Of a stretch of 64,000 bases of DNA, positions 8,820 through 17,559 are shown in pieces. The notes under the pieces were generated by a model. It made no database searches, was not told the DNA's origin, and saw only the letters and a list, made by a program, of their open reading frames with translations. Source of the DNA: JAZKFT01 sp965246935 (GTDB taxonomy: Bacteria; Bacteroidota; Bacteroidia; Chitinophagales; Chitinophagaceae). A program made the position numbers and the translations under genes. The stretch is taken from contig CBDFGC010000008.1 of NCBI GenBank assembly GCA_965246935.1, positions 1 to 64,000 of the forward strand, given 5' to 3'. How positions within the stretch are numbered: position 1 is the first letter of the stretch; every line of letters starts with the position of its first letter.

Positions 8820-9368
8820 ATGCAAAAGTCCTGGCAATTAAAAGATTTTGTGTTTGCAGCTTTCATGACAATCGGCATGATTCTGGCAGTGTTCATTTCA
8901 GGTCCGCTTGCCCCGCCTGGATTAAAGCTGTTAGCATGGGCTCCTTTGGGTGGCATTTTTTTAACATTAGGGATGGCACGCTTGCAGAAGCGAGGGAGTA
9001 TTGCCCTGATGATTTTGCCCTTGGCTATACTGCTGGGACTGATCTCTCCTGTGATTACGCTGTATTTGGTGGTGACGGTGGCGATCGTTGAAGGAGTGAT
9101 GTTTTTTATTGGCAACTATCGCCATAAACGGCAGCGCTTATTGGGTAATGTCTTATTTTTTAGCATTGCCAATTTAGGAGGTTTATTACTTGGTGCTTAT
9201 CTACTCAAAGGGGCAAAAGCTACACCATTTGTTAAATTTGTGAGCCAACCGCTATTTTTAATCGCACTTACCGTTGCTGCGGGACTTGCCGGAGCCGTCG
9301 GTTGGTGGCTCGGAGAGCAAGCAGTAAAACAACTCCGCAAAGCTGGAAAAATGGATGTTGACATCTAA
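8820..9368 (+). CDS. ECF transporter substrate-binding (S) component, MptD/Trep_Strep-like
   Basis: The 182-residue integral membrane protein has about five or six hydrophobic segments (FVFAAFMTIGMILAVFISGP, LMILPLAILLGLISPVITLYL, LFLIALTVAAGLAGAVGWWLG). This size and pattern match S components of energy-coupling-factor importers, most like the MptD-type family with the N-terminal segment WQLKDFVFAAFM. S components bind a vitamin or small metabolite with high affinity. The neighbours confirm the role: the T component starts 14 bp before this gene ends and the ATPases follow. The substrate is unknown. Confidence 0.8.
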   Translation: MQKSWQLKDFVFAAFMTIGMILAVFISGPLAPPGLKLLAWAPLGGIFLTLGMARLQKRGSIALMILPLAILLGLISPVITLYLVVTVAIVEGVMFFIGNYRHKRQRLLGNVLFFSIANLGGLLLGAYLLKGAKATPFVKFVSQPLFLIALTVAAGLAGAVGWWLGEQAVKQLRKAGKMDVDI

Positions 9369-10053
9369 CTCTAGGCGATCGCGTCCCAGCAGGCTCCAGC
9401 AAATTAATCCGCTACTCAAAGTAGTAGTTTGCCTGAGTATAACCATCGTAGCTTTGCCGCTACATCAGATTGGGGCGATCGCGCTATTAGTTGGTAGTTT
9501 ACTATTCCTCACCCTCGCAACCATCCGCCTCTCATTTAAGGTATGGGGTTATATTGCGATCGCTCTAACGATTGGCGTGGCAACTTCCGCGCTCTTACGC
9601 GACCCTAGTATTGCGCTCCTGAGCGTATTACGGCTGCTGGCGATCGCTTTACCTGCACCACTGTTGGCGAGTACGACAGCGCCGAGCAATCTTGTTAGAG
9701 CTTTACAAGCAGTGCGATTACCAGGCTTTTTAGTGCTGAGTATTATGCTGATTTGGCGATTTATGCCGTTGATGCAGCTTGAAGCGCAACGAATTGTCGA
9801 AGCAAATCAACTACGCGGTATCAATCTAGTGCGTCAGCCTCAACAATGGTTTTCAGGGCTATTGCTGCCACTAATTTTTCGGATAGTATCTTATGCAGAT
9901 GAAGTAACGATCGGATTGGAAACGCGAGGCTACGACCCTATCGCGCCCCGAAGCAACAGTCAGCCCCTCAAATGGCAATCCATCGATACTCTTTTTATAG
10001 TGGGTGCGGTGGTGCTGCTATGTACCGTAGGATATGTTGAATGGATTGCTTAA
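9355..10053 (+). CDS. ECF transporter transmembrane (T) component, CbiQ/EcfT family
   Basis: The protein has 232 residues and about five membrane segments (VVVCLSITIVALPL, LLVGSLLFLTLATI, VWGYIAIALTIGVATSAL). The cytoplasmic coupling region typical of EcfT follows (RIVEANQLRGINL, then EVTIGLETRGYDP). These two xRG motifs dock onto the ATPases. The gene overlaps the S component by 14 bp and the ATPase gene by 13 bp, which implies translational coupling and a single transcript. Confidence 0.88.
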   Translation: MLTSNSRRSRPSRLQQINPLLKVVVCLSITIVALPLHQIGAIALLVGSLLFLTLATIRLSFKVWGYIAIALTIGVATSALLRDPSIALLSVLRLLAIALPAPLLASTTAPSNLVRALQAVRLPGFLVLSIMLIWRFMPLMQLEAQRIVEANQLRGINLVRQPQQWFSGLLLPLIFRIVSYADEVTIGLETRGYDPIAPRSNSQPLKWQSIDTLFIVGAVVLLCTVGYVEWIA

Positions 10054-11387
10054 CACCATCTATTCTAGAAATCATCAATCTCACATTCCGGCATCCTGGC
10101 AGTGTCGAACCCACACTCAGGGAAGTGAATTTGAGCATCTGTCCCGGCGAACTCGTCCTGATTGCTGGTGCAACGGGTAGCGGCAAAAGCACTTTGCTCA
10201 ACTGTATTGCCGGAATTACGCCTAACCATACTGGTGGCACGCTTGGCGGTAGGATTGTTTATCAAGGAATGGATATCGGTCAGTTATCGGTGCGCCAGCG
10301 ATCGCAATTTTTTGGCACGCTGCTGCAAAATGTGGAAATGCAAATTTTTACCGAGCGAGTCTGGGAGGAAGTAGTCTTTGGGCTAGAAAATTGGCAAGTT
10401 CCCCCCCAACGAATTCCAGAATTAGTGAGGGCTGCACTGGACGAATTTGGCTTAACTGCACAGCAACATTGGTCAATCTGGCAACTTTCGGCGGGACAGA
10501 AGCAACGGTTATTGATTGCTTGTCTGCTGACCTTAGAGCAGCCTCTATTGTTGTTAGATGAACCCCTTGCATACCTAGATGCGTCCGGTGTCGAGCAGTT
10601 ATTGCACTTATTAAAAACGCGAGTCAATCGCGGACAAACGGTGCTATTAGTCGAACATCGCATTGATGTTGTCCGCAGAATTTGCGATCGCGTCTTCTGC
10701 GTCCGCGATGGTCAATTATGGGAGCAGTCCCCGCCAACAGTTTCACCGCAAATTCTTCCCGCAAAGCGATCGCCCTCTTCACCATCTCCTGCTTTGTTAT
10801 TGCAAACTCAGCAATTAAGTTGGCATGGCTATCCTCCTTTTCCCGATCTTCAGTTATACGCAGGAGATACAGTTTTACTTAAGGGTGATAATGGTTGTGG
10901 CAAGACAACGCTCCTCAAACTCCTCAGTGGTTTGCTTAAGCCAACTACTGGAGGGCTAAAAATTCTGGGCAAAGAAATGAGCAAACGCAGTGTGGTACAG
11001 ATTGCCGCCTTTGTGGGGTTTGTCTTGCAAAATCCCCATCATCAATTGTTTGCTGACAGCGTGCGATCGGAAGTCTTGCAGCCTGGAGTGACAAAGCATC
11101 GCGCTGATACTTTATTAGAGCAACTGAGTCTCAAAGAGTTTACCGAACAACATCCACAATCATTGTCCCAAGGGCAAAAACGGCGGTTGGCATTGGCAGC
11201 AGTGTTGGCAAGACAGCCACAAATCTGTTTATTAGATGAGATTACGGTTGGACAAGATCCCTACTCTTTAGGGTTAATGCTGCAAGTCCTCCAACAGTTT
11301 ACTAACCAAGGGGGAGCCTTAATACTCACGTCTCACGATCCGATCGCAGCCATTGCGCTACAGGCACGGCAAATCAATTTATCTTAA
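10041..11387 (+). CDS. ECF transporter ATPase, fused double nucleotide-binding domain (EcfA-EcfA')
   Basis: The 448-residue protein contains two ABC ATPase domains in tandem. Domain 1 has Walker A GATGSGKSTL, the Q-loop at FGTLLQNVEMQIF, signature LSAGQKQRLLIA and Walker B LLLLDEPLAYLD. Domain 2 has Walker A GDNGCGKTTL, Q-loop VLQNPHHQLF, signature LSQGQKRRLALA and Walker B ICLLDEITVGQD. Both therefore look catalytically competent. Most ECF systems use two separate ATPase genes; the fusion is a known variant. With the two preceding genes it makes a complete dedicated importer. Confidence 0.92.
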   Translation: MDCLTPSILEIINLTFRHPGSVEPTLREVNLSICPGELVLIAGATGSGKSTLLNCIAGITPNHTGGTLGGRIVYQGMDIGQLSVRQRSQFFGTLLQNVEMQIFTERVWEEVVFGLENWQVPPQRIPELVRAALDEFGLTAQQHWSIWQLSAGQKQRLLIACLLTLEQPLLLLDEPLAYLDASGVEQLLHLLKTRVNRGQTVLLVEHRIDVVRRICDRVFCVRDGQLWEQSPPTVSPQILPAKRSPSSPSPALLLQTQQLSWHGYPPFPDLQLYAGDTVLLKGDNGCGKTTLLKLLSGLLKPTTGGLKILGKEMSKRSVVQIAAFVGFVLQNPHHQLFADSVRSEVLQPGVTKHRADTLLEQLSLKEFTEQHPQSLSQGQKRRLALAAVLARQPQICLLDEITVGQDPYSLGLMLQVLQQFTNQGGALILTSHDPIAAIALQARQINLS

Positions 11388-11398
11388 TTGCGATCGCA

Positions 11399-11908
11399 TT
11401 AATATCTTTTTTCCCTCTGTAATAACATCCACCCAATTATTCCTAAAATTCCCCCCAAAGCAATAAATCCCAGATCCCAAATTAATTCATTAGCTCCTGG
11501 CTTGACATGATGAATGCCTAAAATTTGATGATCGATGATGCCTTCAACTACATCAAAACTACCAGCGCCTATCAGTATGGAGCCAAAAAGCGTACTGGAC
11601 GATCGCGTTACATCATCGCGCTTTACAGCTTGCCATAACAATCCTATTCCCAATACTGTCAACACCCATGTAGCCGCATCAAACAAGCCATCCCACACCA
11701 TATTTAACTTCATTTGAGCGATCGTTGTCGGCGGTCTAACGCTACTTAACATATGATGCCATTGCAAAATTTGGTGCAGTACAATGCCATCAACAAATCC
11801 ACCTAAACCTAAGCCTAGGATGATTCCCGCCGTAATTAAAGGGCGGCGTATAAGTATTTTGCTATCTGCTTGCACGTAAAACCTCGTTGAATTACCAAAT
11901 AGACGCAA
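11399..11908 (-). CDS. DUF2243 membrane protein
   Basis: The 169-residue protein has four predicted membrane segments. The DUF2243 pattern is clear: RRPLITAGIILGLGLGGFVDGIVLHQILQWHHM near the N-terminus and SFDVVEGIIDHQILGIHHV in the second half. The two halves are related, each with an H-Q-I-L-x-x-H-H motif, so it looks like an internal duplication. The paired histidines suggest metal or haem contact, but no function is established. It converges on the ECF ATPase gene with an 11-bp gap. Confidence 0.85.
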   Translation of the reverse strand: MRLFGNSTRFYVQADSKILIRRPLITAGIILGLGLGGFVDGIVLHQILQWHHMLSSVRPPTTIAQMKLNMVWDGLFDAATWVLTVLGIGLLWQAVKRDDVTRSSSTLFGSILIGAGSFDVVEGIIDHQILGIHHVKPGANELIWDLGFIALGGILGIIGWMLLQREKRY

Positions 11909-11984
11909 TCAATGCGGTCGTATTAGAGCTAGTATAATTCATAATATGATACCATTAAATAACATCATACTATGACATCATCTA

Positions 11985-12242
11985 ATGGAAGAAAGGGAAT
12001 CTTTGACAGTCCGGCTGCCTGCTGGATTACTGACTCAGGCGAAATTGTATAAGGCACAAAATGAGTCATTGAACGATTTGGCGATCGCAGCGTTAACACG
12101 GGAAGTAAGCCGCCGCAAGGGGTTATCAGCACATAGCCGAATTATTGCTAGACGTGAAAAAATCAAACAAAAGACAGGTACTCAACCAAGTTCTGTAGAT
12201 TTGATTCGCCAACTTAGAGTAGGCGAGTTACGAAATGATTAG
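11985..12242 (+). CDS. Antitoxin, ribbon-helix-helix-like (VapB-type partner)
   Basis: The 85-residue protein opens with a beta strand and helix pattern typical of ribbon-helix-helix DNA binders (SLTVRLPAGLLTQAKLYK, then ESLNDLAIAALTREV). The tail is basic (ARREKIKQKTG) and would wrap the toxin. It overlaps the following PIN toxin by 8 bp, the usual antitoxin-first order with coupled translation. Antitoxins of this kind also repress their own promoter. The A/T-rich repeats just upstream (TATGATACCATT, CATCATACTATGACATCAT at 11943-11975) could be the operator, which is inference. Confidence 0.78.
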   Translation: MEERESLTVRLPAGLLTQAKLYKAQNESLNDLAIAALTREVSRRKGLSAHSRIIARREKIKQKTGTQPSSVDLIRQLRVGELRND

Positions 12243-12669
12243 AGCTTTGTGTTTAGATACAAGTGTTGTGATTGCGTACCTTGTTCCTGAACAATTACAA
12301 ATTCAAGCGGAAGCTCTTGTACTAGAAGCTGTAGAAAATGCGGTTAGGATGGTTGCGCCAGCTTTTGCTTGGGCAGAGATTGGTTCTGTACTTCGTAAAA
12401 AGCTTCGTGCTGGTTTACTTACGGATGAAGAAGCAAAAGGGTGTTTCGATGATTTTTGTCAATTACCTATCGAATATATTGACACCGTAGAAATTAGAGC
12501 AAGAGCATGGGACATAGCCCAACAGTATCAATTACCAACTTTGTATGATGCCTCATTTTTAGCTTGCACGGAATCGATGGGAGCAACTTGTCAATTTTGG
12601 ACGGCGGATAAAACCTTGCTTAATCAGTTAGGGCAAAAGCTTTCTTATGTCAAAGAGTTAGGAACGTAG
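12235..12669 (+). CDS. vapC: PIN-domain toxin, VapC-like ribonuclease
   Basis: The 144-residue protein has the PIN layout. The first catalytic Asp is in LDTSVVIAYLVPE. A Glu lies in FAWAEIGSVLRKK near residue 49, and further acidic residues are in LPTLYDASFLACTE and FWTADKTLLNQ. PIN toxins cleave structured RNAs, often initiator tRNA, in a Mg-dependent way. The pairing with the upstream antitoxin supports a type II toxin-antitoxin system. All expected acidic positions are present, so it should be active. Confidence 0.88.
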   Translation: MIRALCLDTSVVIAYLVPEQLQIQAEALVLEAVENAVRMVAPAFAWAEIGSVLRKKLRAGLLTDEEAKGCFDDFCQLPIEYIDTVEIRARAWDIAQQYQLPTLYDASFLACTESMGATCQFWTADKTLLNQLGQKLSYVKELGT

Positions 12670-12757
12670 GATACTATATAGCGATCGCTTTTATGTTGCA
12701 GTTGTGGATAATGCGATCGCCTTACATAATGTCTATACTGTTTTGTATATACACATT

Positions 12758-13042
12758 ATGGAGTTTGAATGGGACGAAGACAAAGACAAAGCTAACCAAA
12801 GAAAGCATCAGATTAGTTTTGAAGAAGCTGCCGAAGTCTTTTACTATCCAATATATGAAACCGTTGATACTCGATTTGAGTATGGGGAAGTTAGGCTAAT
12901 TGGAATTGGCAGAAATAGTCAGATGATAATTTTGACCGTTGTTTATACTGAACGAGAAGCAAGAATTAGGATAATTTCAGCCCGTAGAGCCAGCAAACAA
13001 GAAGAAAAATTGTACTATGAATACTGTACGCAAACAGATTGA
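12758..13042 (+). CDS. brnT: BrnT-family toxin
   Basis: The protein starts MEFEWDEDKDKANQRKHQISFEEA, the characteristic opening of BrnT (DUF497), and ends with IRIISARRASKQEEKLYYE. BrnT is a RelE-like ribonuclease that blocks translation until neutralised by BrnA. Length (about 94 residues) is normal. The ATG at 12758 is chosen over upstream starts because it puts the conserved FEWD motif at the N-terminus. It overlaps brnA by 26 bp and lies about 90 bp after the VapC-like gene. Confidence 0.9.
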   Translation: MEFEWDEDKDKANQRKHQISFEEAAEVFYYPIYETVDTRFEYGEVRLIGIGRNSQMIILTVVYTEREARIRIISARRASKQEEKLYYEYCTQTD

Positions 13043-13301
13043 TGAAATACCTCTAATGAGCAAGGAAAGGGCAGAAGAACTTAAATCAATGTCTGATGGA
13101 GATATTGATTATTCTGATATTCCGCCTCTAGATGAAGAATTTTTCAAAAAAGCTAAACTTGTGCAGCGTAAACCAAAAACGGAACAAATTAGCATCAGAA
13201 TTGACACAGAAGTGCTGGAATGGTTTAGAAATCACGCCACAGAAAAAGGCTATCAGACTCTAATTAATGATGTACTAAGAACTTATGTAACTCACCACTA
13301 A
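13017..13301 (+). CDS. brnA: BrnA-family antitoxin
   Basis: The 94-residue protein has an acidic N-terminal half (MSDGDIDYSDIPPLDEEFF) that would cover the toxin. A C-terminal ribbon-helix-helix DNA-binding half follows (EQISIRIDTEVLEWFRNHATEKGYQTLINDVLRTYV). This is the standard BrnA order, and BrnA follows BrnT as in the type system. The BrnTA complex represses its own promoter. Confidence 0.9.
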   Translation: MNTVRKQIDEIPLMSKERAEELKSMSDGDIDYSDIPPLDEEFFKKAKLVQRKPKTEQISIRIDTEVLEWFRNHATEKGYQTLINDVLRTYVTHH

Positions 13302-13414
13302 CGCTCTCTTTTTTAAGAGCGATCGCATTGTCTTAAAAACAGAAGTGCGATCGCACCTTACAGTAGAAGGGTAGAGGTTTGTTTGTATACATGACTAATT
13401 AGGGATTTTAGGAA

Positions 13415-13678
13415 ATGTCAGTAACCATAGAACAAGACCTAAAAGATATTTTAGGTAAAATAGATCAAAAATTAGATGGATTACAAAAAGATATAGTTGA
13501 GTTAAAAATAGGACAAACAGAAATTAAAGGAGAAATAAAAACTTTAAGTGAGAAGATTAATAGCGTAGACGAACGGGTAAAAAATCAGGACTTTATCAGC
13601 CGAGGAATATTAGTTGGTTTAATTTTAGCGATTCTTGGCGGATTGGCTAAATTATTTGGATTTGTCGGCAATCTTTAA
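13415..13678 (+). CDS. Small coiled-coil protein with C-terminal membrane helix (XhlA-like)
   Basis: The 87-residue protein has a long heptad-patterned helix (residues about 5-60, with KIDQKLDGLQKDIVELKIGQTEI). One transmembrane segment follows (GILVGLILAILGGLAKLFGFVG). The shape resembles haemolysin XhlA-like or DUF-type small cyanobacterial proteins that often sit in accessory islands. No catalytic motif is visible. It may be membrane-anchored and oligomeric. A ribosome-site-like TTTAGGAA precedes the ATG. Confidence 0.65.
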   Translation: MSVTIEQDLKDILGKIDQKLDGLQKDIVELKIGQTEIKGEIKTLSEKINSVDERVKNQDFISRGILVGLILAILGGLAKLFGFVGNL

Positions 13679-13997
13679 GCTAGAGTAATTCATTGATTAT
13701 TTAACATAACTAAAATGCGATCGCACTTTAGCTAACTAGGTTAGTAGTTGTGACAAAATATGCAAAGGCGATCGCTTTTATTAGTGCAATGGTGGAGAAT
13801 GCGATCGCATTAACAATAGTCTTGATCTTTGCAGGGCTGCTATGGCACTAAAAATAAATTTGCTAATCGTAGCCGTGAGGAGCGCGATTATTAATTCAAA
13901 CTACTTTTAATATCACTAGTATTAAAGACCGTAATCAGGCGGAGCATTACAACGATTGCAATTTCCAGAATACTCAGCTACCAAAAATTCGCGCGTT
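13679..13997. other. Intergenic region with HIP1 sites and a possible tiny membrane ORF
   Basis: This 319-bp stretch contains three HIP1 octamers. A 33-codon frame (13750-13851, GTG start) reads VTKYAKAIAFISAMVE followed by a hydrophobic segment IALTIVLIFAGLLWH. It could be a small membrane protein, but two HIP1 octamers account for part of it and there is no clear ribosome site, so confidence is low. Nothing else is recognisable. Confidence 0.3.
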
Positions 13998-15801
13998 TTA
14001 TTGATAGAAAACTTTTAATGCAATATCTATAATTAGCTTTTTATTATCATCTATTTCTTTTTGCGTCCAACCTGTCTTTTCTGCTATTTCTTTAGTCAAC
14101 AATACGGATGATAATTGATAAAGTAACCTTTCTGAATTAAAACTATCATTTCCACCTATATTATTCTGTGCAGGATCTAGAATAGTAAGATTTCCTAAAG
14201 TATTTTTTAGGGGTTCTAGATCTATATCCAAGTTAGTTTCATCGGCATTTTGTGGATATATATGTTCAATAGATGTACCAGCAAAATCGTACACTCTACT
14301 TTTGTCAACACAGACAGGAGTGCCGACAGTACCATTGATAGTAATACTCAATATTCATTAATAAGTATTTAAGGGGTTTATTGCTACCTCCAGAACTTTT
14401 GTACTTAAGTGTCTGAAGACCATTTTTAAACATCTCGTCAGATGCTTTTGATTTTATTAAATCCTGCAACTTTTGCTTTAAGCTTGATACATTGTAAAAA
14501 CTAGGATGTTTTCTAATTGCAAGGGATTCTTTATAGTAAATCTCTTTTAATGGAGTAGTGTGCTGATTACAGATAATTTTGTAGCGATAAAATATCTTCT
14601 CTATAATTTGTACCATGTCTGAAAATATTCTATGGTTAAGATTTGACGCTGCTAGTAGTAAGGGTATCGGCAATGTATGCTTTAGCTCGCTTAAGAGAAG
14701 ATTTAAACGACTTCTATCCCAACTTGTTATAGGTTGCTGTTCTGGATAAAGCCATTGTCCCTCTTTTAATTTTCTACACTTTGTAATATCCTCACTTATG
14801 CCTTTTACTTTTTCATATACTTGTTTTGCATCATCTGGAGTTAAATCTGTTATTCGATGCTGAGGAAAGAAATTATTGATTAATACGTCAAATAAATTAC
14901 TCTGCTTGGCTCTATCACCTTCGTAAGACTCGTAAATCCAATTTAAATAATTTTCTGTCTCTGTTGGGGGATCGATAAGAATATCATCCCATAGTGTTTC
15001 AACACTATCTTGATAATGAGCAAAGCATTCTAGAATCTCCAAAGTTTTTGACTTTAGTAAATCTCCTACTGTAAGATTTGTGCCACGATCATTAATAACT
15101 TGAAATAATCTATAGTCATCATCTTTGTTTTCCGTCACCATAGACATAATTGCAAAATCAATATCTATAATGTTTTGTATAATTTCAAGATTGTCCATCT
15201 TGTCTTCTAAGCTTGGAGAATTGATGATATTTTTAACGGCTTTCAACAAAGCGTTGTATGAAAACAGTATTTTATTATGAGAGTCTCTGTCTGGTGAAGG
15301 GTTCATCCCTTGAACAAGCTCTTTGTAAAAAAGATGATCTACTTTTGAAAGCTTTAAAACTTCCACAGAAGTTATTACTCGCTGGATTTCTTGATTAAAT
15401 TCTATAAAATTTTCGGATAATGTTTTGATACGACCTTCTAATATTGACTGATAGTGTCTAGCTTCGGATTTTTCCACTTCTATTATCAACTCTTTATATA
15501 CCTTGATAAGGCAAGCTACCAGCAGAGTGAATGTAACAATTCGCTGTTGACTATCAATAATTTCATACTGATGCTGATTCATTGCGCCTTTAACAGCATA
15601 CTTTACACTAATAATTCCTCCAAAAAAGTGACTAATAGGCTCTTTTGATTTCCTTTTATCAAAGCAGGTTTTTAAATCTTTTAAAAAATCTTCAACTGAT
15701 TCAGTATCCCAAGCATAAGCTCTGTGATATTTAGGAACAAAAAATATTAGTTTGGAACTAAAAAGTTTACCTACAGATGTATATGTTGGCTCAATTTTCA
15801 T
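13998..15801 (-). pseudogene. GmrSD-type restriction protein (DUF262 + DUF1524 HNH), frameshifted near 14345
   Basis: The first ~500 codons carry the DUF262 domain: FVPKYHRAYAWD near the start, IIDSQQRIVTFTLL near residue 90 and INDRGTNLTVGDLLKSKT near residue 240. The DUF1524 HNH part (IEHIYPQN, KNTLGNLTILDPAQN, KTGWTQKEID) lies in a different frame, 13998-14351. The frames meet at MNIE / SITINGT. A one-base indel would join them as in intact homologues. GmrSD-like proteins restrict phage with modified DNA, using NTP hydrolysis in DUF262 and nuclease activity in the HNH part. As written, the nuclease half would be lost. The start at 15801 (MKIEPTYTSVG) is preferred over 15858, which lies inside a hairpin. 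Confidence 0.8.
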
Positions 15802-15838
15802 AAAAATATTGTTTTGAAGCTTGCTTTTAAGTAAATAA

Positions 15839-15884
15839 TGTCCAGGCAGAAGCAACAAATAGATTTATTGCTTCTGCCTGGACA
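15839..15884. promoter_or_regulatory. 17-bp perfect inverted repeat upstream of the GmrSD-type gene
   Basis: The arms are 15839-15855 (TGTCCAGGCAGAAGCAA) and 15868-15884, with a 12-nt spacer. It lies about 40-80 bp before the likely start of the GmrSD-type gene. No poly-T follows on either strand, so it is more likely an operator, an RNA hairpin in the leader or a recombination site than a terminator. Confidence 0.55.
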
Positions 15885-15989
15885 AATTAATCTGTTGTAG
15901 CACACCAAATTAACTACTGGTTTTATGTATCTGTTTCTTATTACTTGGAAATTTGCTTGTTCACACTGCTCCATTCATTGTCGCGCACA

Positions 15990-16658
15990 TCACCAAATAA
16001 ACGGAATTAAACGGCGGCTAGATTGTTGGTATGCTGCATAGTCTGCATACTTTTCTCCCATAGTTTGTTCTTTCTGAAAAATGCGTTGCAGATATAGTAA
16101 AGCGATCGCACTTGGTACTAGATACGCCCAAATTGAACCCGCCACCACACTAAAACTGAGATAACGCATTAAGTCCCCAAAATAGTTAATATTGCGGGAA
16201 AAGCGCCAAATTCCATCGCTAACAAGGGTTGCGCCTTCTTGCTTGGCGGTCAGTTTTTGGATGTCGGCGCTGGTGTTGATTAAGCTGCCAAAAATATATA
16301 GTGGTAGTGCGACTTCCGTGGCAATAAATGATAGCGGTACAGGATTAATAAAAGCCAAATAACCTGGCAAGGCGTACAGAAGACCTACAAAGCCTAAACT
16401 ATAAGCAAACCCTACAATCCCCACAGGCTCGTTAAACATCTGCTTTCGAGCGGGATAAAACCACTGCTCCAATAGCCACCAAGTACAATAACTAATATGC
16501 AGACATAGGTAAATTACTTGCCGTAAATCTTGCACTCCAAAAATGACAGCAAAACCAATCAAGCAGATACTCGTTAGTATTTTGGCGGTATTAATTGCCG
16601 TTAGTTGAGTTACTTTATTTTGCATATATGGCAATCCTATTTGATTCATAAATATCAA
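15990..16658 (-). CDS. Integral membrane protein, isoprenylcysteine carboxyl methyltransferase-like (ICMT/DUF1295)
   Basis: The 222-residue protein has about five membrane segments. The C-terminal pattern of this superfamily is visible: VSDGIWRFSRNINYFGDLMRYLSF (usually R-H-P-x-Y-x-G), followed by EQTMGEKYADYAAYQQSSRRLIPFIW. These enzymes methylate or reduce lipophilic substrates using SAM or NADPH. The normally conserved His-Pro is replaced by Asn-Ile here, so the precise activity is unclear. It lies just upstream of the GmrSD-type locus and is preceded by a palindromic repeat. Confidence 0.7.
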   Translation of the reverse strand: MIFMNQIGLPYMQNKVTQLTAINTAKILTSICLIGFAVIFGVQDLRQVIYLCLHISYCTWWLLEQWFYPARKQMFNEPVGIVGFAYSLGFVGLLYALPGYLAFINPVPLSFIATEVALPLYIFGSLINTSADIQKLTAKQEGATLVSDGIWRFSRNINYFGDLMRYLSFSVVAGSIWAYLVPSAIALLYLQRIFQKEQTMGEKYADYAAYQQSSRRLIPFIW

Positions 16659-16660
16659 CC

Positions 16661-16688
16661 GTGGGGGCGCAATGCATTGCGCCCCTAC
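16661..16688. repeat. Palindromic repeat, GGGGCGCAATGCATTGCGCCCC core
   Basis: A 22-bp perfect palindrome with short flanks, almost identical to the one at 26014-26043. This is a dispersed cyanobacterial repeat between genes. Confidence 0.8.
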
Positions 16689-16719
16689 AACGTTTGCAAT
16701 TGATTGAAGATTTGTATAG

Positions 16720-17484
16720 TTAAGTTTGGCGATTAAACAGCATTGAACCCGCTTGATCGGTAGGCATTAGTAATACTTCGCTAATGTTGACGTGAGGCGG
16801 ACGGGTGGCGCAAAAAAGGATGACTTCGGCAACATCCATTGGTGTTAATGGTGTAAGTCCTTGGTAGACAGTTTTAGCGCGATCGCTATCTCCCCGGAAA
16901 CGCACCTGACTAAACTCCGTTTCCACTAATCCCGGATCTACACTGCTGACTCTGACGGGAGTTCCCAAAAGGTCTTGTTTCAAGCCTTCAGAAATCACTC
17001 TTACCGCCGCTTTAGTTGCACAGTAAACATTGCCATTGGGATAAGTTTGGTGTCCCGCCGTTGAGCCAAGATTAACAACATGACCATTGCCTCGACTAAT
17101 CATTCCCGGTACAATTGTGCGCGTCAAGTAAAGTAAGCCTTTAATATTGGTATCGATCATTTCTTCCCAGTCTTGAAAATCTCCATTTTGGAGTTTATTT
17201 AAGCCACGACTTAAACCAGCATTATTAATCAAAATATCAACGGCTGACCAAGGCTCAGGTAAGTTACCAAGGGCAGATTCCACCGCAAGGCGATCGCATA
17301 CATCCAGCGCTAAAGTATGCACCGAAGTATTGGTAAGTTCTTTTGCCAACTTCTCTAAACGCTCTAGTCGCCTTGCTACCAATATTAATTTTGCTCCAGC
17401 TTGAGCAAATACTTTAGCGCAAGCTTCCCCTATTCCACTACTAGCGCCACTAATTAAGACGATTTGGTTTTGAATTGACATCAT
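16720..17484 (-). CDS. Short-chain dehydrogenase/reductase (YdfG-like)
   Basis: The 254-residue classical SDR has the cofactor motif ISGASSGIGEACAKVF. The ARRLERL segment favours NADP(H). NNAGLSRG follows, and the active site is visible as S in VNLGSTAGHQ with YCATKAAV. The closest described relatives oxidise serine, threonine and other 3-hydroxy acids, but the substrate here is not proven. It is followed closely downstream by the palindrome and the ICMT-like gene and is co-directional with it. Confidence 0.9.
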   Translation of the reverse strand: MMSIQNQIVLISGASSGIGEACAKVFAQAGAKLILVARRLERLEKLAKELTNTSVHTLALDVCDRLAVESALGNLPEPWSAVDILINNAGLSRGLNKLQNGDFQDWEEMIDTNIKGLLYLTRTIVPGMISRGNGHVVNLGSTAGHQTYPNGNVYCATKAAVRVISEGLKQDLLGTPVRVSSVDPGLVETEFSQVRFRGDSDRAKTVYQGLTPLTPMDVAEVILFCATRPPHVNISEVLLMPTDQAGSMLFNRQT

Positions 17485-17559
17485 ATTTTTTTAAAGGAGA
17501 CGAGGAAGACTTGTCCCCTAAATCTTTCCATCTCCTTGTCTCCCAAATCCCCCATCTTT

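Noticed and set aside
12693..12899. Alternative frame overlapping brnT (MLQLWIMRSPYIM onward)
   Set aside because: It is the wrong frame of the well-supported BrnT gene.
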